DNA of 64,000 bases from Bog-473 sp963791995 (GTDB lineage Bacteria > Actinomycetota > Acidimicrobiia > Acidimicrobiales > RAAP-2). Shown piece after piece: positions 29,321 to 38,307 of the stretch. Numbering within the stretch: the stretch's first letter is position 1; the number at the start of each line of letters is the position of its first letter. The notes under the pieces were generated by a model. That model ran no database searches. It was not told the origin of the DNA and worked only from the letters and a program-made list of their open reading frames with translations. Location: NCBI GenBank assembly GCA_963791995.1, contig CAWBUQ010000004.1, forward strand, positions 1 to 64,000, given 5' to 3'. Both the position numbers and the translations under genes were made by a program.

Positions 29321-29728
29321 ATGCTTGCAGCGTCCTACCAGTATCCGATTCTCGATTTCTTCCTCACGATGCTGTACTTCTTCCTCTTCGTCATCTGGAT
29401 CTGGCTGCTCATCATGGTGTTCATGGACATCTTCCGCAGCCACGACATGGGCGGATGGTCCAAGGCGCTGTGGGCGATCTTCATCATCATCCTGCCCTTC
29501 CTCGGGGTCTTCGTGTACCTGATCGCCCGGGGCGGCAAGATGCACGAGCGGGCGGCGCAAGAGGCAGCCCAGCAGCAGAAAGCATTCGATGCCTACGTCA
29601 AGCAGACGGCAGGGACGTCCGGTGACGACACCGCGGCGCAACTGTCCAAGCTGGCCGACCTCAAGACCCAGGGCGTCCTCACCGACGCCGAGTTCGAGGC
29701 CCAGAAGGCCAAGATCCTGGCCAGCTAG
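29321..29728 (+). CDS. PLDc_N membrane protein with SHOCT tail
   Basis: The 135-residue protein has two membrane segments (FFLTMLYFFLFVIWIWLLIMVF and ALWAIFIIILPFLGVFVYLI) separated by the short loop MDIFRSHDMGG, the layout of the PLDc_N domain. A hydrophilic Gln/Ala-rich linker leads to a C-terminal SHOCT motif (LSKLADLKTQGVLTDAEFEAQKAKIL). A clear AAGGAG site precedes the ATG by eight bases. A close paralogue lies at 41003-41407, and reduced relatives at 34308-34538 and 41918-42220. The SHOCT helix pair is a small oligomerisation domain; cellular role unknown. Confidence 0.88.
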   Translation: MLAASYQYPILDFFLTMLYFFLFVIWIWLLIMVFMDIFRSHDMGGWSKALWAIFIIILPFLGVFVYLIARGGKMHERAAQEAAQQQKAFDAYVKQTAGTSGDDTAAQLSKLADLKTQGVLTDAEFEAQKAKILAS

Positions 29729-29764
29729 GTACGGCCTGCGCCTGTCATCGGTGGCGGCCCGATC

Positions 29765-30970
29765 GTGACGGCGCAGGACGAAGGCGAGGAGAACGAACAG
29801 GAGCCCGGCGCGGCGGAGCCGGCTCCGGGTTCGGCTCCCCGCAGCGGTGAGGACGACCACGGGGCCATGTCCGAGCGCATGGCCACGCGGATTGAGCAGG
29901 ACGTCGAGGCGCCGCTGCCGTGGCGCTCCATCGTCAAGAAGAGCATCCTGGTCCTCGTCGCGGGCATCACCATCTACCTGGTCTTCCCCAGCCTGGCCGA
30001 GGTCTTCTCCTCCTTCCCCAAGCTCACCGAGCTCGACGCCATCTGGTTCGCCTTCGCCGTCGTCCTCCAGGTGGCGCACTTCACCTGCACCATCGCGCTG
30101 CAGCGGATCGCGCTGCGGACCAAGGCGTGGTTCTCGGTGGCGACGTCGCAGCTCTCGGGCAACGCCATCAGCCTCATCGTCCCCGGCGGCGCGGCGTTCG
30201 GCGCGGCGACCCAGTTCCGCATGCTGGCCGCCTCGGGCAACGACGCCGCCACCGCGGTGGCCGGGTTGACCGCGTTCTCCTTGCTCGGGATCGCCGGACT
30301 GCTCGCGCTGCCGATCTTCGTGCTCCCGGCCATCATCGCCGGCACGCCCATCGACAGCGGCCTCGAGCACGCCGCATTGCTCGGCATCGGTGCCTTCTTC
30401 CTCTTCGCCGGTTTCGGTGCGGTCGTCTTGGTGATGGACGGACCGCTGCGCTGGGCGGGGCAGGTGGTCCAGTCGCTGCGCAACCGGCTGCTGCGCAAGC
30501 GCAAGCCCGTCACCGGCCTCTCGGACCGGCTGGTCTTCGAGCGCAACCGGATCCGCGCCGTGCTCGGCAAACGATGGAAGGCGGCCCTCCTGCTGAGCAG
30601 CGGGCGGCTCGCCTTCGACTACGGGACGCTGCTGGCCACGATCCGGGCGACGGGGATCAAGCCGAACCCGTCGCTGGTGTTGCTCGCCTACGCGGTGGCC
30701 GGCCTGCTCGCGCTGATCCCCATCACGCCGGGCGGGCTCGGGATCGTCGAAGCCGGGCTCAGTGCGTTGTTGATCGTGGCCGGGGTGCCGGCCGGTGACG
30801 CGGTGGTGGCGACGCTGGCGTACCGCATCATCTCGTACTGGTTGCCGATCTTCGTCGGTCCCTTCGCGTACGTCGCCTTCCGGCTGCGCTACGGCAAGCC
30901 GGGGACCGGCTCGGGGGGCGCCGCCGGCGGCGCGGCCGGCACCGGTGGCGCGGCCTTGGCCACGGGCTGA
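29765..30970 (+). CDS. flippase-like integral membrane protein (UPF0104/LPG-synthase transmembrane type)
   Basis: The ~401-residue protein has an acidic N-terminal region, then about eight membrane helices. The hallmark ITPGGLGIVEAGLSALLI is present near the C-terminus, together with the ISLIVPGGAAFGAATQFRML segment, both typical of the UPF0104 family (the membrane domain of lysyl-phosphatidylglycerol synthases and dolichol-mannose flippase-like proteins). There is no aminoacyl-transfer domain, so it is the stand-alone membrane form. It ends in a Gly/Ala-rich tail. GTG 29765 is the longest start; ATG 29867 would remove a low-complexity acidic stretch. It follows the SHOCT gene closely and may be co-transcribed. 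Confidence 0.85.
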   Translation: MTAQDEGEENEQEPGAAEPAPGSAPRSGEDDHGAMSERMATRIEQDVEAPLPWRSIVKKSILVLVAGITIYLVFPSLAEVFSSFPKLTELDAIWFAFAVVLQVAHFTCTIALQRIALRTKAWFSVATSQLSGNAISLIVPGGAAFGAATQFRMLAASGNDAATAVAGLTAFSLLGIAGLLALPIFVLPAIIAGTPIDSGLEHAALLGIGAFFLFAGFGAVVLVMDGPLRWAGQVVQSLRNRLLRKRKPVTGLSDRLVFERNRIRAVLGKRWKAALLLSSGRLAFDYGTLLATIRATGIKPNPSLVLLAYAVAGLLALIPITPGGLGIVEAGLSALLIVAGVPAGDAVVATLAYRIISYWLPIFVGPFAYVAFRLRYGKPGTGSGGAAGGAAGTGGAALATG

Positions 30971-31277
30971 GGGGCCTCGGCCAACCGCTGAGCGCGCCGC
31001 CTGCGCCTCATCGGGGCCACGGCCGTGCGCACGCACGGCGGCATCGGGGGTTCGGCCAGGCACGACGGTGGCGGGGCGGTGGTAACGCGACTTGGGTATC
31101 AAGGCGCACGAAAGCCGCGCCGAAGGATTGTGAAGAACAGAGATTGTGAAGGACATGGAGGGGCGCCGGAGACTTGGCGAGGGCGCCTCTGCGATGCGAT
31201 GCACGTTGCACGAGCTGGCTACATTGCCGGCGAGACGTTGCGAGGGCGGAACAGAGGCATGCGAGGATCCAGCCGCC
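30971..31277. other. intergenic region, nothing recognised
   Basis: About 300 bases before the fucosidase. The only notable element is GATTGTGAAG occurring twice (31126-31135, 31142-31151), 16 bases apart, which might be a regulator site. The open frames extending into this stretch lack family character. Confidence 0.45.
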
Positions 31278-32772
31278 GTGTATGAGGGGACATGGGAATC
31301 GGTCGGCGCCCACAAGGTGCCGGCCTGGTACGACGACGCCAAGCTTGGCGTCTTCCTCCACTGGGGCCTCTACTCCGTGCCCGGCTGGGCGCCGCGCGTG
31401 CCCGACATCCAGCAGCTGCTCGTCAAAGACGGGCCCAAGCGCATGCTGCGGGAGAACCCCTACGCCGAGTGGTACCTCAACTCGATGCAGATCAAGGGGA
31501 GTCCCACCGCGCTGCATCACGCCCGGGTCTACGGCGACGACTACCCCTACGACAACTTCGTCAAGACGTTCAACGACGCGTCGGCCGGAGCGAACCTCGA
31601 GGCGATGGCCGACATCTGTCAGTCCGCCGGTGCGCGCTACGTCGTGCTCACGACCAAGCACCACGACGGCTTTGCGCTGTGGCCCTCGGGCACGGCGCAT
31701 CCGACCAAGGGGCGCTACCACGCGTCGCGTGACCTCGTGGGAGATCTGGCCGAGGCGGTGCGGGCCCGCCGCATGCGCATGGGTCTCTACTACTCGGGCG
31801 GCTACGACTGGCCGTACAACAGCGCTGTGTTGCGCTCCGCCGCGGACGCGCTGCTCGCCGTCCCGCACGGGCAGCCCTACGTGCGCTACGCGACCGCGCA
31901 CGTGCGCGAGCTCATCGACCGCTACCAGCCCTCCGTCTTGTGGAACGACATCGGGTGGCCGATGGACGGCCGGCTGCCCGAGTTGTTCGCGCACTACTAC
32001 AACTCGGTCGACGACGGTGTCGTCAACGACCGCTGGCGCGAACCCGCCGTGCGGAACAAGGTGAGCGACGCCACGGTGCGCGTCGTCGCCGCACTGGTGC
32101 AGGGTCTGTGGCCGATCATCCCCGAGAAGCGCAAGCATCTGACCTTCGCCAGCCCCAAGCACTCCGACTTCCGCACGCCCGAGTACGACATCGTGGGGAC
32201 GGTGTCGGAGCGCAAGTGGGAACTGGTGCGCGGGGTCGGTCACTCCTTCGGTGCCAATCGCGACGAGCGGCCCGAGGACATCATTGGGGAGAGCGAGCTC
32301 ATCCAGATGTTCTGCGACGTCGTCGCCAAGAACGGGAACCTCCTCATCGGGATCGGCCCGCGGCCCGACGGGACCATCCCCGACATCCAGCTGGAGCCGT
32401 TGCGCGCCCTGGGGTCGTGGCTGGCGGCCAACGGCGAAGCGATCTACGGGTCGCGGCCGTGGGTGATCACCGAGTCGCAGAGCGAGGAGGGCGACACCGC
32501 TGCGTTTCACCAAGAGCGGCGAGGGCGTCTACGCCCTCGTGATGGGGATGCCGCCCGGCCGGCGCCTGAGAATGCGGACCATCGACGCCTCGCGGGTTCA
32601 GCGGGTCCGTCTCGTCGGCGCACCCGACGTCCAGCTCGACTGGTCGAGCGAGGGCGGGGAGCTCACCGTGACCCTGCCCGAACTGCTGCCGCTCTCGGCG
32701 GTGACCGTGTTGGACCTCGGCACCGGTGTGCGGGCCAGGCTCGGTCGGGGGCACAGTCCCCGGCGACCCTGA
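31278..32772 (+). CDS. alpha-L-fucosidase, GH29 (one frameshift)
   Basis: The corrected product is about 497 residues. It opens with VPAWYDDAKLGVFLHWGLYSVPGWAP, the classic GH29 start, and has VLTTKHHDGFALWPS and the nucleophile-containing segment PSVLWNDIGWP. After about residue 405 the frame changes near 32495-32503 and the C-terminal beta domain continues (LRFTKSGEGVYALVMGMPPG) to 32772. No signal peptide is seen, so the enzyme is probably cytoplasmic. GH29 enzymes release alpha-linked L-fucose with retention of configuration. The GTG start at 31278 has a GAGG site 12 bases upstream; an upstream extension is possible but not family-like. Confidence 0.85.
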
Positions 32773-32773
32773 G

Positions 32774-33208
32774 TCAGGACAGCACGAGCTGGGTCTGGGT
32801 GTCCCGCGCCACCAGGCGGTCGCCCCGGTCGCGCACGTCGGTCTCGACCACGACCACGGTGCGGCCGATGTGCAGCGGCCGCGAGACGGCCTCGATGTAG
32901 CCCTCGCGCACGCCGCGCAAGAAGTTCGTCTTGGATTCGACCGTGGTCGTCCCCTGCGATCCTTCGGGGAGATTGAGGAAGGCGCACGCACCACCGGTGC
33001 TGTCGGCCAGTGCCATGACCGCGCCGCCATGGAGCAGACCGCCGACCGTGCACAGACCTGGTGCCCACTCGAGGCGGGCGCGCACCTCCTCGTTGTCGTA
33101 ACGGGAGAACGTCGCGCCGAGCGTCCTCGTCAGGGGCATGAGGTCGAGGAGGGAGTCGGGGTCGGTGCCGCGGGGACCGGCTCCGTCGGGTGCGATCGGG
33201 TCGCTCAC
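32774..33208 (-). CDS. PaaI-family hotdog thioesterase
   Basis: The 144-residue protein has the hotdog-fold thioesterase pattern with VGGLLHGGAVMALADSTGGACAF, where HGG-x4-LAD is the PaaI/4HBT-II signature; the aspartate of LADS is the likely catalytic residue. The second half (TTTVESKTNFLRGVREGYIEA) is also typical. Such enzymes hydrolyse aryl- or acyl-CoA esters in the cytoplasm. The gene is convergent with the fucosidase, one base from its end. Substrate unknown. Confidence 0.88.
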   Translation of the reverse strand: MSDPIAPDGAGPRGTDPDSLLDLMPLTRTLGATFSRYDNEEVRARLEWAPGLCTVGGLLHGGAVMALADSTGGACAFLNLPEGSQGTTTVESKTNFLRGVREGYIEAVSRPLHIGRTVVVVETDVRDRGDRLVARDTQTQLVLS

Positions 33209-33571
33209 ATGCGCAGGTTACCGACCGGACACAATTGGGCGCCGTGACGTGACGAATTTCGTCATCCTCTTCTTGGGACTTTCAGCCCTAGTGCTCGAGC
33301 GCGAATCGCTGCATGATGCTGTGCAAGGACGAGCGGCCGCCGGCGCTGCAGTTCGCTTCGACAGATCCGGTACGACGCCATCAGGCAAGTGCTGTTTCGT
33401 CGAGGAACGGGGTCCCGAGCCCCCGGCGGCCACTCGTCCTCTTATTGAGGGCCCCATGTTCTTGGCGAGGGCCTTTAGACGGCACCCGGATTGCAGCGAG
33501 GAGGGGCGTCCGGGGGTTGCAGGGCGAAAGCGGGCTACGTTCGTCAGCACTCGGCATACCGGTGGTGACGA
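33209..33571. other. intergenic region, nothing recognised
   Basis: About 360 bases between the thioesterase and the membrane protein gene. An open frame crosses it but has Cys/Pro/Arg-rich composition and no domain. I see no repeat or hairpin of note. Confidence 0.5.
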
Positions 33572-34237
33572 ATGCTGTTGCTGCAACTGTTCTTGATCGG
33601 GCTCGTGGTCACGCTGGAGCCCATCCCCCTCACTGGGATGATCCTCTTGCTCGCCGCGGACGGCGGTCTGCTCAAGGGTCTGGGCTACGTCCTCGGCTGG
33701 CTGTTGACGCTGGTGGGGATCGTCGCGCTGACGGTCGTGGTGACCGGCGGCAAGCCGCTGCTGCCGCAGACGGCGCCGTCGACGGCGGCACTGTCGGTGA
33801 AGCTGGGCATCGGTGCGGTGCTGGTCTACATCGGCTACCGGCGCCGGCGCCGACCGGCCACAGCCGGACACAAGGAGCGGAAGCAGCCGAAGTGGATGAG
33901 CCGGATCGACCGGATCAACCCCGTGGCCGCCGCCGGGCTGGCCTTCTTGCTCCAGCCCTGGGTGCTGGTGGTGGCGGGCGTGACCACGATCACCGAGGCC
34001 AAGCTGTCGTCGCCGCTCGAGTACTTCGCCGTGTTCTTGTTCTGCCTGATCTGCTCGGCGAGCTACATCGTCATGGAGACCTACGCCGCGCTGCGTCCGG
34101 TCGAGGTGAAGAAGGCGCTGTCGTCGCTCCTGGAATGGATCAACACGCATCGCGACCAAGCCATCGTGTTCCTGTCGCTCGGACTCGGGCTCTACCTGAT
34201 GGCGGTCAGCATCTACGGACTGGTCAGCGGCGAGTAA
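33572..34237 (+). CDS. GAP/Sap-family (SfLAP-like) membrane protein
   Basis: The 221-residue protein has about six membrane helices. The opening LIGLVVTLEPIPLTGMILLLAADGGLLKGLGYVLGW and the later INPVAAAGLAFLLQPWVLVV match the GAP (Sap, sulfolipid-1-addressing protein) family common in mycobacteria and relatives. A basic loop (RRRRRPATAGHKERKQ) lies between the halves. In mycobacteria relatives help move lipids to the cell surface; whether this one does so is unknown. It is followed by the small PLDc_N gene after 70 bases. Confidence 0.8.
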   Translation: MLLLQLFLIGLVVTLEPIPLTGMILLLAADGGLLKGLGYVLGWLLTLVGIVALTVVVTGGKPLLPQTAPSTAALSVKLGIGAVLVYIGYRRRRRPATAGHKERKQPKWMSRIDRINPVAAAGLAFLLQPWVLVVAGVTTITEAKLSSPLEYFAVFLFCLICSASYIVMETYAALRPVEVKKALSSLLEWINTHRDQAIVFLSLGLGLYLMAVSIYGLVSGE

Positions 34238-34307
34238 CCCGCGCCGTCGTGGGATCCACCGGCGCAACCCGGGTGCTCAGTAGGTTCGCGAGCAGGAGGT
34301 GTGCACG

Positions 34308-34538
34308 ATGCTCGCTTACACGTGGCCCTTGCTCAACTTGTTGTGGACGTTCCTGATGTTCGCCGGGATCTTCCTGCTCCTCTTCTTCATCATCTGGTGC
34401 TTTGTCGACAACTTCCACCGGCGCGACCACAGTGGACTGGCCAAAGGCGGGTGGACTGTGCTGATACTGCTCGTTCCCTTCTTCGGGGCGCTGATCTACA
34501 TCATCGCCCGGCCGCCGGACGCACAACTCTCGTCGTAG
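34308..34538 (+). CDS. small PLDc_N-type membrane protein without SHOCT tail
   Basis: The 76-residue protein has two membrane helices (LLNLLWTFLMFAGIFLLLFFIIW and GWTVLILLVPFFGALIYIIA) with the loop CFVDNFHRRDHSGLAKG between, matching the membrane part of the proteins at 29321 and 41003. It stops right after the second helix, so the linker and SHOCT motif are absent. The ATG at 34308 has a perfect AGGAGGT site seven bases upstream, which decides the start over an upstream GTG. It is the shortest member of the local family. Confidence 0.82.
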   Translation: MLAYTWPLLNLLWTFLMFAGIFLLLFFIIWCFVDNFHRRDHSGLAKGGWTVLILLVPFFGALIYIIARPPDAQLSS

Positions 34539-34608
34539 CGACGGAGGCGAGGTCACGCGGCGGCGCGGCGGAGACGGAGCGCGGCGGCGCGGTCACGCGG
34601 TGCGTCCG

Positions 34609-35421
34609 TCAGCTGTCGTCGCGCAGTGTGAGTCGTCCGTTCGTCAGTGTGATGCCCGGGACGCCGAGGCGTTCGTCGAGGATGGCGGGCACGTCTTGAA
34701 GAGGCACCTCCGTCATGCTCGAGGCGCCACCGACCGGGCGCTCGATCAGGACCGCCTGCTCGTAGACGAACAACGTCAGGCAACGCTCGGGCGAGCGCAG
34801 CCCGGCCATCACGCCCGTCACGAAGGGTGACGCGGGGAACGTCGCGGTGTACCAGTTGTTGACCTCGACATCGATGCGCTGTGCCGGCTCGGGGACGAAG
34901 CCGTACATGTCGCTCCAGTCCCCGTCCACGAAGGTCTGGAGCACCAGCTCGGGCCCGTCCTGGCGGACGCGGTAGCGCCAGCCCGACTGCTCGGACTCGG
35001 CGCCGGCCGCGAAGGGGACCGGATCGAGCAGGCCGCCCCCGCCGAAGCCGACGTCGGCCAGCCAGAGGGAGCCGTCGCGGTCGCGCACCCGGAGCAGCAA
35101 ATGGTCGAGGGCCCGGGGCGCGTCCTCGGGACCCAGGCGGACCCGCGCCAGCATGGGGTCGATCTCCCGGCCGCCCAACGCCTCGAGCGCCCCGGCCAGC
35201 AGCAGGTTGTGCTCGAAGCAGTAGCCACCACGGTGCTGGGCCACCATCTTCGCCTCCAGGTGGCTGAGGTCGAGCTGGACCGGCCGCCCCGAGTAAGGGT
35301 CGAAGTTCTCGAAGGAGATCGTCGTCGCGTGGGCCCGGTGCAGCTCGGCGAGCTCGGGATCGGAGTTGCCGGCAAGGCCGATCCTGGCCAGGTAGGCCCC
35401 GAGCGCGGTCAGTCCGGGCAT
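34609..35421 (-). CDS. arylamine N-acetyltransferase
   Basis: The 270-residue protein shows the NAT catalytic triad: Cys68 in HRGGYCFEHN, His107 in ALDHLLLRV and Asp123 in WLADVGFGG. The N-terminal ISFENFDPYSGRPV segment is also typical. The enzyme moves an acetyl group from acetyl-CoA to arylamines or hydrazines; some actinobacterial members act in amide formation or sterol-related metabolism. ATG 35421 gives the normal family length. It stands alone on the minus strand. Confidence 0.93.
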   Translation of the reverse strand: MPGLTALGAYLARIGLAGNSDPELAELHRAHATTISFENFDPYSGRPVQLDLSHLEAKMVAQHRGGYCFEHNLLLAGALEALGGREIDPMLARVRLGPEDAPRALDHLLLRVRDRDGSLWLADVGFGGGGLLDPVPFAAGAESEQSGWRYRVRQDGPELVLQTFVDGDWSDMYGFVPEPAQRIDVEVNNWYTATFPASPFVTGVMAGLRSPERCLTLFVYEQAVLIERPVGGASSMTEVPLQDVPAILDERLGVPGITLTNGRLTLRDDS

Positions 35422-35830
35422 GGTTCGGGGGAACGCAAGGAACGGCGGGACTGCACCTGGAGGCAAACGACCGTTGGGCAGGGGAAACCTGGGTCCGTCA
35501 TGAGGATTTCATTTTCACTTTTGGTTGTCGCTCACTAGTGTTTCGCCCGCCCAGGGGAAGCGCAGGAGCCGGCATGCAAAATCATCACCCAAAGATCGCA
35601 CAACGCGCCAGATCGCACGTGGGTCGTCGACTGCCCGCAGTGCCGCAGTGACCTTACTTCGGCTGTTCCCATCGGCATCGGGATGCCGCTGCGCGACCGG
35701 GAGACGGCCGAGCGTCTGCCGCGACAACCACGCCACCCGGTCGGTGCGGCGGGCCGTCGCCTCCTAGGGCCAGCGGTCCGAATTCACAGTTCACCGCCTG
35801 AACGGGCCGGCGGATCGACGGGGGAGAGCG
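35422..35830. other. intergenic region, no supported gene
   Basis: No gene is supported here. A minus-strand frame (35515-35736, 73 codons, containing DDPRAIWRVVRSLGDDFACRLLRFPW) has natural-looking composition but no domain or ribosome binding site. Confidence 0.4.
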
Positions 35831-36221
35831 ATGAGCGAGGCGGACGTCGTGACCAAGGCGAGCGCGCACCCGGTCGCCGAGACCGTCGACCGGTTCGTCG
35901 AACTACTCGGATCGAAGGGCCTGAGGGTGTTCGCCGTCATCGACCAGCGCGCCGCGCGCGCGCGACGCCGGGCTCGACCTGCGCGAGACGGTCCTCGTCA
36001 TCTTTGGCAACCCGGCTGCCGGTACCAGGGTCATGGACGCCGTGCCGCTGGCCGCACTCGACCTCCCGCTCAAGGTGCTCGTCTGGGCCGACGGCGAGCG
36101 GGGGACTCAGGTGAGCTACACGGCGCCGGCCACGCTCGCGCACCGCTACGGACTGACCGCCGAGCAGGCGGCGGCATTCGAAGGGATCAACGGACTCACC
36201 GACGCACTCGTTGCCGGGTGA
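35831..36221 (+). CDS. DUF302 family protein (one frameshift)
   Basis: The corrected product is about 129 residues. Part one (VAETVDRFVELLGSKGLRVFAVIDQ) and part two (LDLRETVLVIFGNPAAGTRVMDAVPLAALDLPLKVLVWADG) together give the DUF302 fold, with IFGNP as the clearest mark. The two lie in different frames and join within the GC-repeat at about 35955-35970, where one surplus base is likely. DUF302 proteins are small, widely distributed and often linked to copper or redox stress; function is not established. No partner gene is adjacent. Confidence 0.8.
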
Positions 36222-36409
36222 GCGTGAGGCGGAGCGAGGCGGCGTTGTCCAAAGGTTGTGAGCCCGAATTCGCCTGACGTGCCTGGTGGACGGGGTCGGC
36301 GCGGTTCTGAGTGGAACGCTGTGAAGTCGCTATGACACCCTGAGTGACACTGCGTCACCCCCGATGAAGGGGATGGGCATGAGTCGAGCACCTGAGGGGA
36401 ACATTCACC

Positions 36410-37315
36410 GTGTCCAGCAGCACCTTTCCGTACTCTGCCGCTGAGCTGGACCGGTTCCGGCAGGTCCAGCGCCTGGCCTACGACATCGCCCAGCAGGTCG
36501 AGTCGCAGCTCCAGGTCGGCATGACCGAAGTGGAGGTCTGCGCGCTCCTCGCCGCCGCCCAGGCCGACAACGACGTCAGCCAGGTCTTCCACGAGCCCTT
36601 TGCCTGGGTCGGGCGCCGCACGGTGCTCGGGGCGGACTGGATCACCACGTCCCTCGCCGCCAAGGATCTGCCGGGCGGCGTGACGCCCGGCGCCCCTTTC
36701 TTCCCGACCTCCCGGGCCATCGGGCACGGCGCACCGGTGATCATCGATCTGGCCCCGGTGGTCGAGGGCATCTCGTCGGACGTCGGCTACTCGTGTGTCG
36801 TGGGCGCCAACGGCATGTTCGACGATCTCGACCGGGCCATGCCCCGGATCCGCTCGTTCCTCCTCGAAGGCATTCGCGGCGGTGAGTCGCTGCTCACGCT
36901 GTACCGCGACCTCGACGTCTTGTTGGCCCAGCGGGGGTGGGAGAACTGCCACCAGCACTATCCGGACCGGGCGCTCGGCCACCTGGTGTTCCCCCTCGGC
37001 CACGACCCCGCACGCCCCTCACCACTGCTCGGCTTCGGCACCGCGGCCGCCGAGGGACTCCTCGCCGCCGGCGTCGCCGCCGTCGAGGCCGGGACGTCGT
37101 TCCCGGTCTGGAACGACACCTCCCTGAGCGACTACCCGGCGTCCCCGGGCCTGTGGGCCGTCGAGCCGCACATCGGCCGCGACGGGATCGGCGTGAAGTT
37201 CGAGGAGATCCTCGTCGTCACCGAGGACGACGCCTTCTGGCTCGACGACCACCTCCCGCACGCGCAGCGCTGGGCGGCGTCGGGTTACAGCATCGAGCCG
37301 CTGGCGAGGTTGTGA
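36410..37315 (+). CDS. M24-family metallopeptidase (aminopeptidase P/creatinase fold)
   Basis: The 301-residue protein lacks the N-terminal domain of prolidases and consists of the pita-bread domain only. Likely metal ligands are the aspartates in IIDLAPVVEGISSDVGYS, the histidine in ALGHLVFPLGHD and glutamates in WAVEPHIG and KFEEILVVTED. The spacing is close to, but not exactly, that of classical prolidases, so the enzyme may have drifted in specificity. Family members remove N-terminal residues before proline or cleave creatine-like compounds. The start is GTG 36410, and about 190 bases upstream are free for a promoter. Confidence 0.75.
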   Translation: MSSSTFPYSAAELDRFRQVQRLAYDIAQQVESQLQVGMTEVEVCALLAAAQADNDVSQVFHEPFAWVGRRTVLGADWITTSLAAKDLPGGVTPGAPFFPTSRAIGHGAPVIIDLAPVVEGISSDVGYSCVVGANGMFDDLDRAMPRIRSFLLEGIRGGESLLTLYRDLDVLLAQRGWENCHQHYPDRALGHLVFPLGHDPARPSPLLGFGTAAAEGLLAAGVAAVEAGTSFPVWNDTSLSDYPASPGLWAVEPHIGRDGIGVKFEEILVVTEDDAFWLDDHLPHAQRWAASGYSIEPLARL

Positions 37316-37370
37316 CGCACCCACGTACCCGGATCCGGGCCGCCGCGCAGCAGCGGCGGGCGGCGACCGA

Positions 37371-38258
37371 TCAGCCGAAGAGCGCGACGGAGGTGCCGAG
37401 CTCGAGCTCGAAGTAGCCGGCCGGCGCGCCCGGCACGTCGAGGGCGTGCGCGGCAGGACCGATGTCGACGCCGGGGAGCCCGGGGAACAGCGGGTCGTGG
37501 TGGCAGAAGGCCACCTTCCGGGGCTCGAGCAGCTGCACCTGCTCGAGCATGAAGTCGACCGAGGACCCCTGGAACGGCTCGCCGTCGACGTTGGGCCGCC
37601 CGCCGAGTGAGAGCAACGCGACGTCGGGGCGCAGGCCGTTGAAGATGCCGCGCCAGTAGCCCGCACTCCCGCTCACGAGCGCCGAACCGCTCGAGGTCGT
37701 CAGCAGGTAGGCGAGCTGCCCGCCGTCGTGGCGCGAGCAGACCTGGTTCATGGCGATCAGCGCCTGCCCTGCCGGATCCGAGGAGATGGACTCGAGCGCG
37801 CCGAACATCCCGGCGACCCTGGTGGCGCGCTGCTGCGCGCTCAGATCGAGGTCGCCCAGGCAGGGGACCGACGTGTCGGTCTCGCTGTGGGCGAACAGGC
37901 ACGAGTGCAGCGCGGGCAGCACCTTGACGCGCGTCGACGGCCCGCAGTGCACGGTCTCGCCGCCGGTCACGACCAGCAGTCGCTCCTCGGGCACACCGTC
38001 GGCGCGCAGGCAGCGGGCCGACTCGGGCGAGCACACGACGGTGGCGCCGGTGCCGCGGGTGATGGGCTCGGCGCCGTAGAGGTGGTCGAAGTGCGCGTGG
38101 GAGATGAACACGAAGTCTGCCTTCGTGACCTCGGCCGTCGAGAGGCCCACGGGAGGGAGGCCGGGCAGGCGGTCGAGGTAGGCATCGAAGAAGAGGTCGA
38201 GACCGGCGTCGCGCACGCGGAACGTCGCGGTCCCGAACCACTCCAGCGTCGTCGGCAT
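37371..38258 (-). CDS. MBL-fold metallohydrolase
   Basis: The 295-residue protein has the metallo-beta-lactamase fold signature FISHAHFDHLYG with His54, His56, Asp58 and His59, and a later metal-ligand region around VLPALHSCLF and CHHDPLF. It has no signal peptide. It resembles UlaG/YtnP-type cytoplasmic MBL proteins that act on lactones or phosphoesters. Substrate unknown. It lies 50 bases from the next minus-strand gene and may form a unit with it. Confidence 0.85.
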   Translation of the reverse strand: MPTTLEWFGTATFRVRDAGLDLFFDAYLDRLPGLPPVGLSTAEVTKADFVFISHAHFDHLYGAEPITRGTGATVVCSPESARCLRADGVPEERLLVVTGGETVHCGPSTRVKVLPALHSCLFAHSETDTSVPCLGDLDLSAQQRATRVAGMFGALESISSDPAGQALIAMNQVCSRHDGGQLAYLLTTSSGSALVSGSAGYWRGIFNGLRPDVALLSLGGRPNVDGEPFQGSSVDFMLEQVQLLEPRKVAFCHHDPLFPGLPGVDIGPAAHALDVPGAPAGYFELELGTSVALFG

Positions 38259-38307
38259 GGCGGGTCCTCCTCGTTGGTCGTGTGCGTCGTCGGTCCGCGG
38301 GCCGACG

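Noticed and set aside
35515..35736. A 73-codon minus-strand ORF
   Set aside because: Composition is plausible, but there is no ribosome binding site, domain or neighbour to support it.
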